Shown: positions 8,688-16,517 of the stretch, one piece after another
Layout: each line of letters opens with the position of its first letter
Position numbering within the stretch: the first letter of the stretch is position 1
Origin: Sandaracinus sp.
Lineage (GTDB): Bacteria; Myxococcota_A; Polyangia; Polyangiales; Houyiibacteriaceae
Assembly (NCBI GenBank): GCA_020633125.1
Contig: JACKEH010000009.1
Coordinates: 1-64,000, forward strand
Reading direction: 5' to 3'
DNA: 64,000 nucleotides
The notes under the pieces: model-generated
Told to the model about the DNA's origin: nothing
Seen by the model: the letters and a program-made list of their open reading frames with translations, nothing else
Database searches by the model: none
Position numbers and translations under genes: made by a program

Positions 8688-8742
8688 ACGACGGGCACCG
8701 AGGACGTGAGGGCGGGGCCGAGAGGTCTCGCCCTTCGTCGTT
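8687..8742. terminator. Nested stem structure between purA and ridA
   Basis: Outer arms AACGACG (8687-8693) and CGTCGTT (8736-8742) enclose a second stem AGGGCG (8709-8714)/CGCCCT (8729-8734). It fills the 54-nt gap between two convergent genes, so it may stop transcription from both sides. There is no long T tract. Confidence 0.35.
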
Positions 8743-9128
8743 CAGTCGTGGACGGCGATGCAGTCGATCTCGACCGCGACGTTGCGTGGGAGCGTGCGCA
8801 CCGCGACGGTCGCGCGGGCGGGCGGCGTGAGGCTCTCGAAGTAGCGACCGTAGATGGCGTTGACGGCGGCGAAGTCGTTCATGTCGGCGAGGAAGATCGT
8901 GACCTTCACGACCCGGTCCCAGCCGCTGCCGCCCGCCGCGAGCACCGCCGCGAGGTTCTTCATCACGCGCTCGGTCTGCTCGCGCACGTCGTCCGAGACG
9001 ATCTCACCCGTCGCCGGGTCGAGGGCGATCTGGCCCGAACAGAAGAGGAATCCGTTCGCGCGAATCGCCTGCGAATAGGGCCCGATGGCGGCGGGAGCGG
9101 AGCTGGTGGAGACGGCGTCGATCGACAT
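8742..9128 (-). CDS. ridA: RidA/YjgF-family enamine/imine deaminase
   Basis: A 128-residue protein of normal length for RidA, which hydrolyses reactive 2-aminoacrylate and related imines released by PLP enzymes. It shows the family N-terminus SSAPAAIGPYSQAI, the central GQIALDPATG, and the active-site Arg and Glu in PPARATVAV and NVAVEID. It acts in the cytosol as a trimer in characterised members. The ATG at 9128 is chosen because the protein aligns from there and because TAGGAT lies 8 nt upstream; an in-frame start at 9188 would add 20 unrelated residues. Confidence 0.92.
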   Translation of the reverse strand: MSIDAVSTSSAPAAIGPYSQAIRANGFLFCSGQIALDPATGEIVSDDVREQTERVMKNLAAVLAAGGSGWDRVVKVTIFLADMNDFAAVNAIYGRYFESLTPPARATVAVRTLPRNVAVEIDCIAVHD

Positions 9129-9136
9129 GGCCGGGC

Positions 9137-9142
9137 ATCCTA
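9137..9142 (-). promoter_or_regulatory. -10 element TAGGAT, leaderless-type, of ridA
   Basis: On the minus strand TAGGAT is followed by 8 nt and the ATG at 9128, giving a leader of at most one or two nucleotides. Confidence 0.45.
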
Positions 9143-9270
9143 ATACACGCGGGTCGCGTGCTGGGAGGCCCCCCGACGAGGGCGACACGCGGCGCCTTCG
9201 GGCTTGGAGAGCGGCCGCCGCGAGCCGGAGCTCGACCGACGAGAAGCGCGCCGACGACGACTCCGACGCC

Positions 9271-9279
9271 TGCTAGGGT
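9271..9279 (+). promoter_or_regulatory. Extended -10 element TGCTAGGGT of xthA
   Basis: TGCTAGGGT ends 7 nt before the ATG at 9287, so the first transcribed base should be the start codon itself. There is no ribosome binding site in between. Confidence 0.5.
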
Positions 9280-9286
9280 CCGCGCC

Positions 9287-10051
9287 ATGAAGCTCGCCAC
9301 GTGGAACGTGAACAGCATCAAGGCGCGTCACGAGCGCCTGCTCGCATTCCTCGCCCGGGAGAGCCCCGACGTGGTCTGCCTTCAAGAGACGAAGGTGCTC
9401 GACGAGGCGTTCCCGCACCTCGAGCTTCGCGCGGCCGGCTACTACGCGGTGCACCTCGGCCAACGCGCCTACAACGGCGTCGCGATCCTCTCGAAGGAAG
9501 AACCGCGCGACGTCTTCACGGGCATGAAGGACGACGGCGAAGAAGAGCACGCGCGCCTCATCGGTGCGCGCTTCGGCGACGTGCACGTGATCTCCGCCTA
9601 CTTCCCCAACGGCGGCGACATGGGCTCGGACAAATACGCCTACAAGCTCTCGTGGCTGAAGCGGCTGCGCGAGGAGCTCGACCGCCGCTTCACCGCGGAC
9701 GATTCGGTCGCGCTCTGCGGGGACTACAACGTCGCGCCCTACCCCGACGACGTGTCTCTGAAGGACTTCGAAGGCTCGGTGCTCGCGAACCCCGAGATCC
9801 GCAGCGCGCTCGAGCACGTCGCCGCGTTCGGGCTGACCGACGTCGTGCGCCCCTTTCATCCGAAGGGCGGCGTCTACACGTGGTGGGATTACCGGGCGAT
9901 GGGCTTCGAGCGAAACCACGGGCTCCGCATCGACCACGTCTACGCGACGCCTTCGGTGGCCGGACGCGTGATCGGCGCGGTCGTCGATCGCAACGAGCGC
10001 AAAGGCAAAGGCGCCTCCGATCACGCGCCGCTCCTCGTCGAGCTCGAGTGA
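9287..10051 (+). CDS. xthA: Exodeoxyribonuclease III
   Basis: A 254-residue AP endonuclease/3' exonuclease of the EEP superfamily that repairs abasic sites. All family motifs are present: TWNVNSIKAR, the metal-binding Glu in CLQETKV, the Asp/Asn pair in CGDYNVAP, VYTWWDYRAMGF, RIDHVYAT and the catalytic GASDHAPLLVE near the C-terminus. The ATG at 9287 opens MKLATWN, the normal N-terminus. The next gene begins on the base after the stop codon, so they form a short operon. Confidence 0.96.
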   Translation: MKLATWNVNSIKARHERLLAFLARESPDVVCLQETKVLDEAFPHLELRAAGYYAVHLGQRAYNGVAILSKEEPRDVFTGMKDDGEEEHARLIGARFGDVHVISAYFPNGGDMGSDKYAYKLSWLKRLREELDRRFTADDSVALCGDYNVAPYPDDVSLKDFEGSVLANPEIRSALEHVAAFGLTDVVRPFHPKGGVYTWWDYRAMGFERNHGLRIDHVYATPSVAGRVIGAVVDRNERKGKGASDHAPLLVELE

Positions 10052-10771
10052 ATGGCGGGCTTCCCGATCGAAGAAGCGTTCGTCGCGCCGGCGCTCGCGC
10101 TCGTGGCGGCGCTCGGCGTGCCCTACCTGACCCGCAAGCTCGCGCCCCACGTGCTTCCGAAGGAGTCCGAAGCCGCCGTGCGCGTCGGCGGCGCGATTGG
10201 GGCGAGCGTCGCGGTGATCGCGCTCGGCGCGGGAAGCCTCGGGCCCGCGCTGGTCTCGTCGCCCTCCTGGAGCTGGGCCTACGTCGCGGGCCTGCTTCTG
10301 CTGGTCGCGGCCGACACGAGCCGTCGCCCGCGCGCGCTCCGGCCGGGAGGCGCCGTGCTCGCGGCAGCCGGGGTGGGCCTCGCCTTCGCGCTGGGAGGGC
10401 TCGCGGCACGACGCATCGCGAGTCAGCCGGACGGCGACGCGTGGTGGTCGATCCGGCTCGCGCCTTGGAACGTCGCGGCTTACCGCGCGGCGGCGTGGGA
10501 GCTGGCCGCCGAGAGCCCGGAGCGGGCCACAGCGTTGCTCGAGCTCGCCGAGCGCGTCGAGCCCGGTGGCAGCGAGACCCTGCGCCTTCGGGCCGAGCTG
10601 GCGGCCGTGGGAGGCGATTGCGAGGAGGCTCGCCGTCTCTACCGTCGCGCCATCGAGGAGCACGCCCGCGAGGCGCTGGAGGCCTGGGAGAGGCTCGAGC
10701 TGGGTGCTTTGCCGGTGCCCGAGCAGCTCACGCTGCGTTGTGGGCTCCGCGACGGCCCGCTCGATTGGTGA
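10052..10771 (+). CDS. Hypothetical polytopic membrane protein with TPR-like C-terminus
   Basis: A 239-residue protein of unknown function that starts directly after the xthA stop, with no gap. Four hydrophobic helices are visible (about residues 7-26, 42-66, 74-90 and 101-120). The remaining 115 residues are helical and read like one to two TPR units, with the repeated LELAER/LRAELAAVGGD/AIEEHAREAL pattern. It is probably translationally coupled to xthA. Nothing points to a DNA repair role. Confidence 0.65.
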   Translation: MAGFPIEEAFVAPALALVAALGVPYLTRKLAPHVLPKESEAAVRVGGAIGASVAVIALGAGSLGPALVSSPSWSWAYVAGLLLLVAADTSRRPRALRPGGAVLAAAGVGLAFALGGLAARRIASQPDGDAWWSIRLAPWNVAAYRAAAWELAAESPERATALLELAERVEPGGSETLRLRAELAAVGGDCEEARRLYRRAIEEHAREALEAWERLELGALPVPEQLTLRCGLRDGPLDW

Positions 10772-10834
10772 CCCACAAATCGTGAACACAATTCGCAAGA
10801 CCTGAGCTTTCGCACGGGGAAGCCACCGACGGGG

Positions 10835-10843
10835 TGCTAGCTC
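10835..10843 (+). promoter_or_regulatory. Extended -10 element TGCTAGCTC of the FG-GAP lipoprotein
   Basis: TGCTAGCTC ends 6 nt before the ATG at 10850. The 78-nt gap from the preceding gene is less GC-rich than its surroundings. Confidence 0.45.
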
Positions 10844-10849
10844 GGGGCG

Positions 10850-12850
10850 ATGCGACGGTTGGGGATGGTCTTCGCGCTCCTGTGGGGGTGCTCTTCGAAT
10901 GCGCCGGCTTCGCCTTGCGCCGACGTGGTCTGCGGCGGCGGAACCACGTGCGACGAGAGCGACGGGCTCTGCCACTGCGGCGCGTCGATCTGCGGCGAAG
11001 GCGAGCTCTGCGAAGGGGCGACGTGCGTGACACCACTGCCGGCGGCGCGATGCGTGACTCCGAGCGAATGGGCCCCCGGGACGGCGGCCTTCGTCGAGGT
11101 GACCGACGCGTGGGGCCTTCGCGGCATCGAAGGCGTGCGGCTCAACGTCGTCGACGTGGACGGCGACGGGCTCACGGATCTGCTGGTGCGACGCGGGGGC
11201 CAAGGCGCCGACGGATTCGAGCCCGAGACGACACGGCGCACGTGGCTGCTTCGCAACACCGGCGCGGGCTTCGAAGACGTGACGCAGGCGTCCGGTCTGC
11301 TCGCGCGTCGTGACGGCGGGCAGGGTCGACCGGTGGAGATCGCGGCCTTCGGCGACGTCGACGGGGACGGCGACCTCGATGCTTACCTCGGTGTCACGAC
11401 GCGCGTCGACAGCGCCGGTGACGAACGCCCGGCGATCTTCCTCAACGACGGCAGCGGCCACTTCACGCTCGGACCCGAGAGCGACCTGACGGACGAAGGC
11501 ATCGTCCACGTCCCGGCGGGCGCGAGCTTCGTCGACTTCGACCGCGACGGGCACCTCGACCTCTTCGTGCCGCAGCACAACTTCACGAGCGGCGGCGGTA
11601 TCGTCTTCCTCTGGGACCGCCTCTACCGCGGCGACGGCACCGGCGCGTTCACCGAGGTCACCGACGAGGTGGGTTTGATGACGGAGGGCTGGAGCGATTT
11701 GTCGGTGCTCGACGAAGCGCGTGCCCACAGCCGCGCGTGGGCCTCGCTCGCGCGTGACCTGGACGGCGACGGCGTCACCGAGTTGCTCGTGCCCTCCTAC
11801 GGCCGGGCCCCGAACCACCTTTGGCGCGGGACGAGCGCGAGCGAAGGGATTCGGTTCGCGAACGAGTCCGTTGCCAGCGGCTTCGCGTACGACCCGAACC
11901 AAACGTGGCAAGACAACCAGTTCGCGCTCTGCTTCTGCGCGTCGGCGCGTGAGGCCGAGGGCTGCGCCGATCTTCCGCCCCCGGCGGTGTCGTGCTCGAC
12001 GCCGAACTGGAACCACGACCAAGACCGCCGCGCCTTCCGCCTCGGGGGCAACAGCGCACAGGTCAGCGCGGGCGACGTCGACAACGACGGCGACCTCGAC
12101 CTGCTCACCGGCGAGATCAAACACTGGTGGGCCGGCGCGGGCTCCGACGGCGGCGAGCTCTTGATCAACGACGGCGCGGCGCGCTTCGATCGCCCCTCGA
12201 ACGCGACCACGGGCCTGCAAGTCGACCACGGCGGCCGTAGCGATTGGGACGAAGGGCACATGACGAACGCGCTCTTCGACTTCGACAACGACGGGCGCCT
12301 CGACGTCTACGTCGGTGCGAGCGACTACCCCGGCAACCGCGGCCACCTCTTCCACAACGAAGGCGCGTCGAGGTTCTCCGAGCTCGCGACGGCGGACTTC
12401 TTCGAGCACAACCGCAGCCACGGCGTGGTGGTCGCGGACTTCGATCGCGATGGCGACCTCGACGTGGTCGTGGGGCACAGCCGCGCGCGCTGCGGTCCGC
12501 CGAACGATTGTTACGAGACCGCCAACGTGCGGGTCTTCGAAAACGTGCTTCCGGCGGGCAACTTCGTGCAGCTCCGGCTGCGTGGCGGCGAGGGTTCGAA
12601 CGGCGTCGCGATCGGCGCGCAGGTTCACGTACGCGCCGGAGGTCTGCAGCGACTGCTCGAGGTCGACGGCGGCAGCGGCCATTACGGCTCGCAAGAAGAC
12701 CTCGTCCAGCACGTCGGTCTCGGCGCGGCGTGCGAAGCCGAGGTCACCGTGCGCTGGCCCGATGCGGCGGGCACGACCGAGACGTTCACCCTGCCCGCGG
12801 GACACCGCTTCGAGCTCGCCCCCGGAGAGCGACCGCTCGTGATTCCCTGA
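10850..12850 (+). CDS. FG-GAP/VCBS-repeat lipoprotein with ASPIC/UnbV C-terminal domain
   Basis: A 666-residue exported protein. The first 14 residues end in a lipobox (LLWGC), so it should be lipidated. A short Cys-rich stretch (about 21-70, eight or more Cys) follows. At least seven calcium-loop motifs of the type DxDxDGxxD come next, for example DVDGDGLTDLL, DFDRDGHLDLF and DFDNDGRLDVY, forming a beta-propeller. The last 100 residues match ASPIC/UnbV (GANVHVRAGG-type GAQVHVRAGG, then TVRWPDAAG). Such CRTAC1-like proteins are common in myxobacteria; binding partners are unknown. A strong terminator follows the stop. Confidence 0.85.
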   Translation: MRRLGMVFALLWGCSSNAPASPCADVVCGGGTTCDESDGLCHCGASICGEGELCEGATCVTPLPAARCVTPSEWAPGTAAFVEVTDAWGLRGIEGVRLNVVDVDGDGLTDLLVRRGGQGADGFEPETTRRTWLLRNTGAGFEDVTQASGLLARRDGGQGRPVEIAAFGDVDGDGDLDAYLGVTTRVDSAGDERPAIFLNDGSGHFTLGPESDLTDEGIVHVPAGASFVDFDRDGHLDLFVPQHNFTSGGGIVFLWDRLYRGDGTGAFTEVTDEVGLMTEGWSDLSVLDEARAHSRAWASLARDLDGDGVTELLVPSYGRAPNHLWRGTSASEGIRFANESVASGFAYDPNQTWQDNQFALCFCASAREAEGCADLPPPAVSCSTPNWNHDQDRRAFRLGGNSAQVSAGDVDNDGDLDLLTGEIKHWWAGAGSDGGELLINDGAARFDRPSNATTGLQVDHGGRSDWDEGHMTNALFDFDNDGRLDVYVGASDYPGNRGHLFHNEGASRFSELATADFFEHNRSHGVVVADFDRDGDLDVVVGHSRARCGPPNDCYETANVRVFENVLPAGNFVQLRLRGGEGSNGVAIGAQVHVRAGGLQRLLEVDGGSGHYGSQEDLVQHVGLGAACEAEVTVRWPDAAGTTETFTLPAGHRFELAPGERPLVIP

Positions 12851-12869
12851 GCGACGCGTTCGCGGACGG

Positions 12870-12913
12870 AACGAGAAACGGCGGCGTCCTCGCGGATGCC
12901 GCCGTTTCTCGTT
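12870..12913. terminator. Bidirectional intrinsic terminator
   Basis: A perfect 16-bp stem, AACGAGAAACGGCGGC (12870-12885) with GCCGCCGTTTCTCGTT (12898-12913), has a 12-nt loop. It sits between two convergent genes, and its arms end in TT on one strand and begin with AA for the other. Confidence 0.75.
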
Positions 12914-12927
12914 TGGGAGCTCTCCGA

Positions 12928-13704
12928 TCAGCGACCGGTGAACTTCGCTTCGCGCTTTTCCACGAAGGCCGCCATGCCTTCCTTCTGGTCGCTCGTCGTG
13001 AAGCAGGAGCCGAACGCCGCGATCTCGGCTTCGTTGGCCTTCGCGAGCGGCAGGTCGGCGCCCTCGTTGAAGACCTTCTTGGCTGCGGCGATGGCGAAGG
13101 GCCCCTTGCTCGCGATGAGCGCCGCGGTCTTCTTCGCTTCGGCCATCAGCTGGTCGGGCTCGAAGACGGCGTTGACGAGGCCGATGCGAAGGGCCTCGGC
13201 GGCGTCGATCATCTTGCCCGTGTAGACGAGCTCACGCGCCATCGCGAGGCCGACGCGACGAAGCAGACGCTGCGTCCCGCCGAAGCCGGGGATGACGGCG
13301 AGGTTCACCTCGGGCTGACCGAGCTTCGCCTTCGTCGAGGCGAACGCGAAGTCGCACGCGAGGGCGAGCTCACAGCCACCGCCGAGCGCGAAGCCGTTGA
13401 TCGCGGCGACGATCGGGAACGGCGCCGCTTCCATCGCGTGGCCGACGCGGTGGCCGAGGCTCGCGAACTCCGCCGCTTGCTCGGGCGTGAACTCGCGCAT
13501 CGCCGCGATGTCGGCGCCGGCGACGAAGGCCTTGCCCGCGCCGGTGACGATCATGCAACGCGTCTGGTTCGCCACGCAGGCTTCGACGGCCTTGCCGAGG
13601 CCTTCGAGCACGTCGCGGTTGAGCGCGTTGAGCTTGTCGGGGCGGTTGACGGTCACGACGGAGATCGGGCCGTCGTGCTCGAGGAGGATGACGTCTTCGC
13701 TCAT
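12928..13704 (-). CDS. crt: Enoyl-CoA hydratase (crotonase-like)
   Basis: A 258-residue crotonase-superfamily enzyme that hydrates enoyl-CoA to 3-hydroxyacyl-CoA. The first oxyanion-hole segment AGADIAAM, the second in FALGGGCELALACDF, the catalytic Glu in GQPEVNLAVIPGFGGTQRL and the C-terminal AFVEKREAKFTGR are all present. It starts 11 nt after the stop of the 3-hydroxybutyryl-CoA dehydrogenase gene and is the last gene of the operon; the shared terminator at 12870-12913 follows. With the thiolase and dehydrogenase it can run acetoacetyl-CoA to crotonyl-CoA or the reverse. Chain-length preference cannot be read from sequence. Confidence 0.92.
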   Translation of the reverse strand: MSEDVILLEHDGPISVVTVNRPDKLNALNRDVLEGLGKAVEACVANQTRCMIVTGAGKAFVAGADIAAMREFTPEQAAEFASLGHRVGHAMEAAPFPIVAAINGFALGGGCELALACDFAFASTKAKLGQPEVNLAVIPGFGGTQRLLRRVGLAMARELVYTGKMIDAAEALRIGLVNAVFEPDQLMAEAKKTAALIASKGPFAIAAAKKVFNEGADLPLAKANEAEIAAFGSCFTTSDQKEGMAAFVEKREAKFTGR

Positions 13705-13715
13705 GGTGTCCCTCG

Positions 13716-14594
13716 TCAGCGCGCGACGCGCTGGCCCTTCTCGTCGTAGTAGTAGAAGCCGCGGCCGCTCTTGCGGCCGAGCCAACCCGCCGCGACGTAG
13801 TTGCGCAGGATGGCGGGCGGTCGGTACTTGTCGTCGCCGAACTCGCGGTGAAGTACCTCGCCGATCGAGAGCACCGTGTCGAGGCCGATGAGGTCGGCGA
13901 GCTCGAAGGGGCCCATCGGGTGGTTGAGGCCGAGCTTGGCGGCTTGGTCGATGTCGTCCGCGGTGCCCAGGCCCTCCTGAAGCGCGAAGCAGCCTTCGTT
14001 GAGGAAGGGGATCAGCATGCGGTTCACGATGAAGCCCGGCATGTCCTTGGTCGTGACGAGCGTCTTGCCCATCACGGAGCCGAGGCCCATCACGCGATCG
14101 TAGGTCTCGTCGCTGGTCTGCAGCGCGCGCACGACCTCGACGAGCTTCATGAGCGGCACGGGGTTCATGAAGTGCATGCCGATGACCCGGTCGGGGCGAC
14201 CGGTGACGGCCGCGAGCTTCGTGAGCGAGATGCTCGACGTGTTGCTCGCGAGAATGCCGGAGTCCTTCTGCATCGCGCGGTCGGCGCGGCGGAAGATTTC
14301 CTGCTTGATCTCGATGCTCTCGGACGCGGCCTCGACGACCATGTCGGCCTGCGCGAAGAGGTCGTAGTCCGACGACGCCTCGATGCGGCCCGCGATCGCG
14401 TCGCGCTCGGAAGCCTCCATCTTGCCGCGGTCGACCAATCGGTCGAGGGTCGAGACGATGCGCCCGCGGCCCTTGTCCGCCAGCTCCTTGGTCGCGTCGA
14501 GGAGCTTCACCTCGAGACCGCTCTGCGCGGCGACCTGCGCGATGCCGCGCCCCATCTGACCGGCGCCGACGACGCCGAAGACCTTGATCTCCAT
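13716..14594 (-). CDS. hbd: 3-hydroxybutyryl-CoA dehydrogenase
   Basis: A 292-residue NAD(P)-dependent 3-hydroxyacyl-CoA dehydrogenase of normal length. The Rossmann motif VVGAGQMGRGIAQ is at the N-terminus, the catalytic His in GMHFMNPVPLMKLVEV, NTSSIS before it, and the C-terminal dimer domain contains PGFIVNRMLIPFLNE and LGLNHPMGPFELADLIGLD. It interconverts acetoacetyl-CoA and 3-hydroxybutyryl-CoA. It has its own promoter in the 168-nt gap after the PEP-synthase-like gene and a GGAGAGG site before the ATG, and it is followed closely by the crotonase gene. Confidence 0.94.
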   Translation of the reverse strand: MEIKVFGVVGAGQMGRGIAQVAAQSGLEVKLLDATKELADKGRGRIVSTLDRLVDRGKMEASERDAIAGRIEASSDYDLFAQADMVVEAASESIEIKQEIFRRADRAMQKDSGILASNTSSISLTKLAAVTGRPDRVIGMHFMNPVPLMKLVEVVRALQTSDETYDRVMGLGSVMGKTLVTTKDMPGFIVNRMLIPFLNEGCFALQEGLGTADDIDQAAKLGLNHPMGPFELADLIGLDTVLSIGEVLHREFGDDKYRPPAILRNYVAAGWLGRKSGRGFYYYDEKGQRVAR

Positions 14595-14636
14595 GGACTC
14601 ACCTCTCCCGACGCACGTGTCCGGCGCGGGAGGGGT

Positions 14637-14666
14637 GGGCTACCAACCGAGGGCCCCCGCCGTCAA
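14637..14666 (-). promoter_or_regulatory. Promoter of the hbd-crt pair
   Basis: On the minus strand TTGACG (14666-14661) and TAGCCC (14642-14637) are 18 nt apart, the same geometry as the serA promoter. The leader to the ATG at 14594 is about 35 nt and includes GGAGAGG. Confidence 0.55.
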
Positions 14667-14762
14667 CGGGGACCCACACGAAGCGGCGTTCCACGACGCG
14701 GGTGGTGTGCGAAGGCGCGCGAGACGCGCCCGGATGTGCGTCGGCCGCCGAGGATTTCGCCG

Positions 14763-16517
14763 TCAGCCTCGTCCGACGCGCCGCGGGGCCGCGAAGCTCC
14801 GCCAACGCAGATCGTCCTCACGACGAAGTCGGACTCGAGCGGCGTACGCCCCCGGCTCACCCCGCACGGCGTCTTCGAGCTCGGTCAGACTCAAGTAGAG
14901 CGCGTCGTCCGGCTCGTCGAGAACGGCGCCCCGCACGAGGCGTGCTCCGACCTCGCTCGCCGCGCGACGCACACGAAGCAACCCCGCCGAGACCACCTCC
15001 GCGGCGCCGCCCTTCGCGCGAGCCACTCGATACGCCGCGAGGCCGAGCCCACGGACGATCGTCACGCGCAGCGGACCGCCGAGGCCACCCGAAGCGGCTT
15101 CGATCACACGTTCGAGCGCCTCTTCGCGTGCACGCTCGCGCGCGGCCGGCCCGGGACGTGGGCGGTGCAGCATCGCGCGGTGAAGGGTCGCGTCGTCGAA
15201 ACCGTAGGGGCGCGGCGCGACGTCGACGCCGAGCGGGCGAAGGTCTCCCAGGCTCGCACGAAGCTCGTCGAAGCGACGTCGCAGCGCGGGCGACCACTCG
15301 TTCGGGGGTGCGGTGCCGTGCGCGTCCTCGACGTCTTTCGCGAGCGACTTGAGCTTCTCGTGAAAGCGACGACGGGTGCGCGGCATCCGGAGCGACGCGA
15401 GGGCCGCGTGTTGCTCGCGGCGCATCGGGCCGACCGCGACCTCCAGCGCCGCGAGGACCACCCGCGTCGCGACGCGGCCGTGATCCAACACCGCCAGACC
15501 TTCGGCGACGTAGCGTTGCCGATCGCGCAACGAGGCGAGCAGCGCTTCGTCCGGGAGCTCGGTCAGGGGCTCGCGATCGAAGCTGGCGATCGCGTCCGTC
15601 GAGGCCCGCTCGAATCGAAACGCTTCGCCGAGGAAGGGCGCGACCTTCGCGCCAGCGCGCGTCGCCTCCGCGGACGCACGCGAGAGATCGCCACGCACTC
15701 CGTCACCGAGACGTGCGAGCAGCGGCTCGCGCCGACGGTAAGGGCGCGAGTAGATGCGGCGGACGGCGATCTCACCGGGCTCGTCGTCGCTGCGCAGCGC
15801 ACGGTCGAGCGTGTCGACGGCGAGCGGCGCGACGGTGCCCTCGTCGGCCGCGACGAGCGCGACGCGACGCCAGCGCCCGTCGACGAAGCTCGGCTCCACG
15901 CTGAGCGGGCGAACGCCGAGCACGCACGGACGGCCCTCCTGCATCACCCACTCGATGCGCACCGGCGCGCCGAGCTCGAGCTGAACGCGATCGACGAGAT
16001 CCGCGATGCGTTCGGCGAGGATCACGCCGAGGCCTTCCCCGGGCACCTCGACCCGCGTGGAACGTCGGTCGATGCGCCACGCGGCGTCGGGGGTCGACTC
16101 GGCCCACACCGCGAGAATGTCGGGGTCCCCGCGCTGTGGGTCGACGCTCGCCGCGCCCCCAGCGGCTTCTTCCCCGGCGCCGACGATGCGAAGCACGGCG
16201 TCCCGTCCGCGAAGGGCCGACCACGCCCGCGCGAACGCCTCGACGTCGTCAGCGCCGCGAAGCACGCCTGGGCCAGCCACTTCGAGTGATCGTCGCTCGG
16301 CCGCCGAAGGCGCCAACACCCGCACGAAGACACGCGCGAAGCCTTCGTCCAGCACCTCACGAAGCAAGCCGGCGAGCGCCTCGGGACGCGATTCGAGCGG
16401 GGCCGAGCGACCGCGCGCCACGGGGACACGCGCGTCGAGGAGGCGCACCAAATCGCGCGCTTCCTCGCCGGCCACCGACGCCAGCTCGTCTCTCGCGTCC
16501 TGGGCGCCTTGCGCCAT
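14763..16517 (-). CDS. PEP-synthase/PPDK-like protein lacking the phosphohistidine domain
   Basis: A 584-residue protein. Residues about 170-206 carry a clear relic of the ATP-grasp end of PEP synthase: RIEWVMQEGRPCVLGVRPL, where the family has DIEWA..LLQARP. The next 300 residues are helical, as in the linker of PEP-utilising enzymes, and DALYLSLTELED near the C-terminus matches the element that precedes the swivelling phosphohistidine domain. The protein ends there: no TSHAAI-type His motif and no PEP-binding barrel exist. The N-terminal 170 residues are only weakly ATP-grasp-like. Its ATG overlaps the thiolase stop by one base, so it is translationally coupled. It is probably a binding or regulatory protein; no reaction can be assigned. 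Confidence 0.6.
   Translation of the reverse strand: MAQGAQDARDELASVAGEEARDLVRLLDARVPVARGRSAPLESRPEALAGLLREVLDEGFARVFVRVLAPSAAERRSLEVAGPGVLRGADDVEAFARAWSALRGRDAVLRIVGAGEEAAGGAASVDPQRGDPDILAVWAESTPDAAWRIDRRSTRVEVPGEGLGVILAERIADLVDRVQLELGAPVRIEWVMQEGRPCVLGVRPLSVEPSFVDGRWRRVALVAADEGTVAPLAVDTLDRALRSDDEPGEIAVRRIYSRPYRRREPLLARLGDGVRGDLSRASAEATRAGAKVAPFLGEAFRFERASTDAIASFDREPLTELPDEALLASLRDRQRYVAEGLAVLDHGRVATRVVLAALEVAVGPMRREQHAALASLRMPRTRRRFHEKLKSLAKDVEDAHGTAPPNEWSPALRRRFDELRASLGDLRPLGVDVAPRPYGFDDATLHRAMLHRPRPGPAARERAREEALERVIEAASGGLGGPLRVTIVRGLGLAAYRVARAKGGAAEVVSAGLLRVRRAASEVGARLVRGAVLDEPDDALYLSLTELEDAVRGEPGAYAARVRLRREDDLRWRSFAAPRRVGRG

Noticed and set aside
9140..12805. Very long open frames on the strand opposite real genes (for example 9140-12805, 29770-32808, 32913-35180, 35934-38264, 44621-46783 and 47878-51528, all minus).
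   Set aside because: Their products are Arg/Glu/Ala/His-rich with no recognisable domains, while the opposite strand encodes clear families. They are artefacts of strong third-position GC bias.
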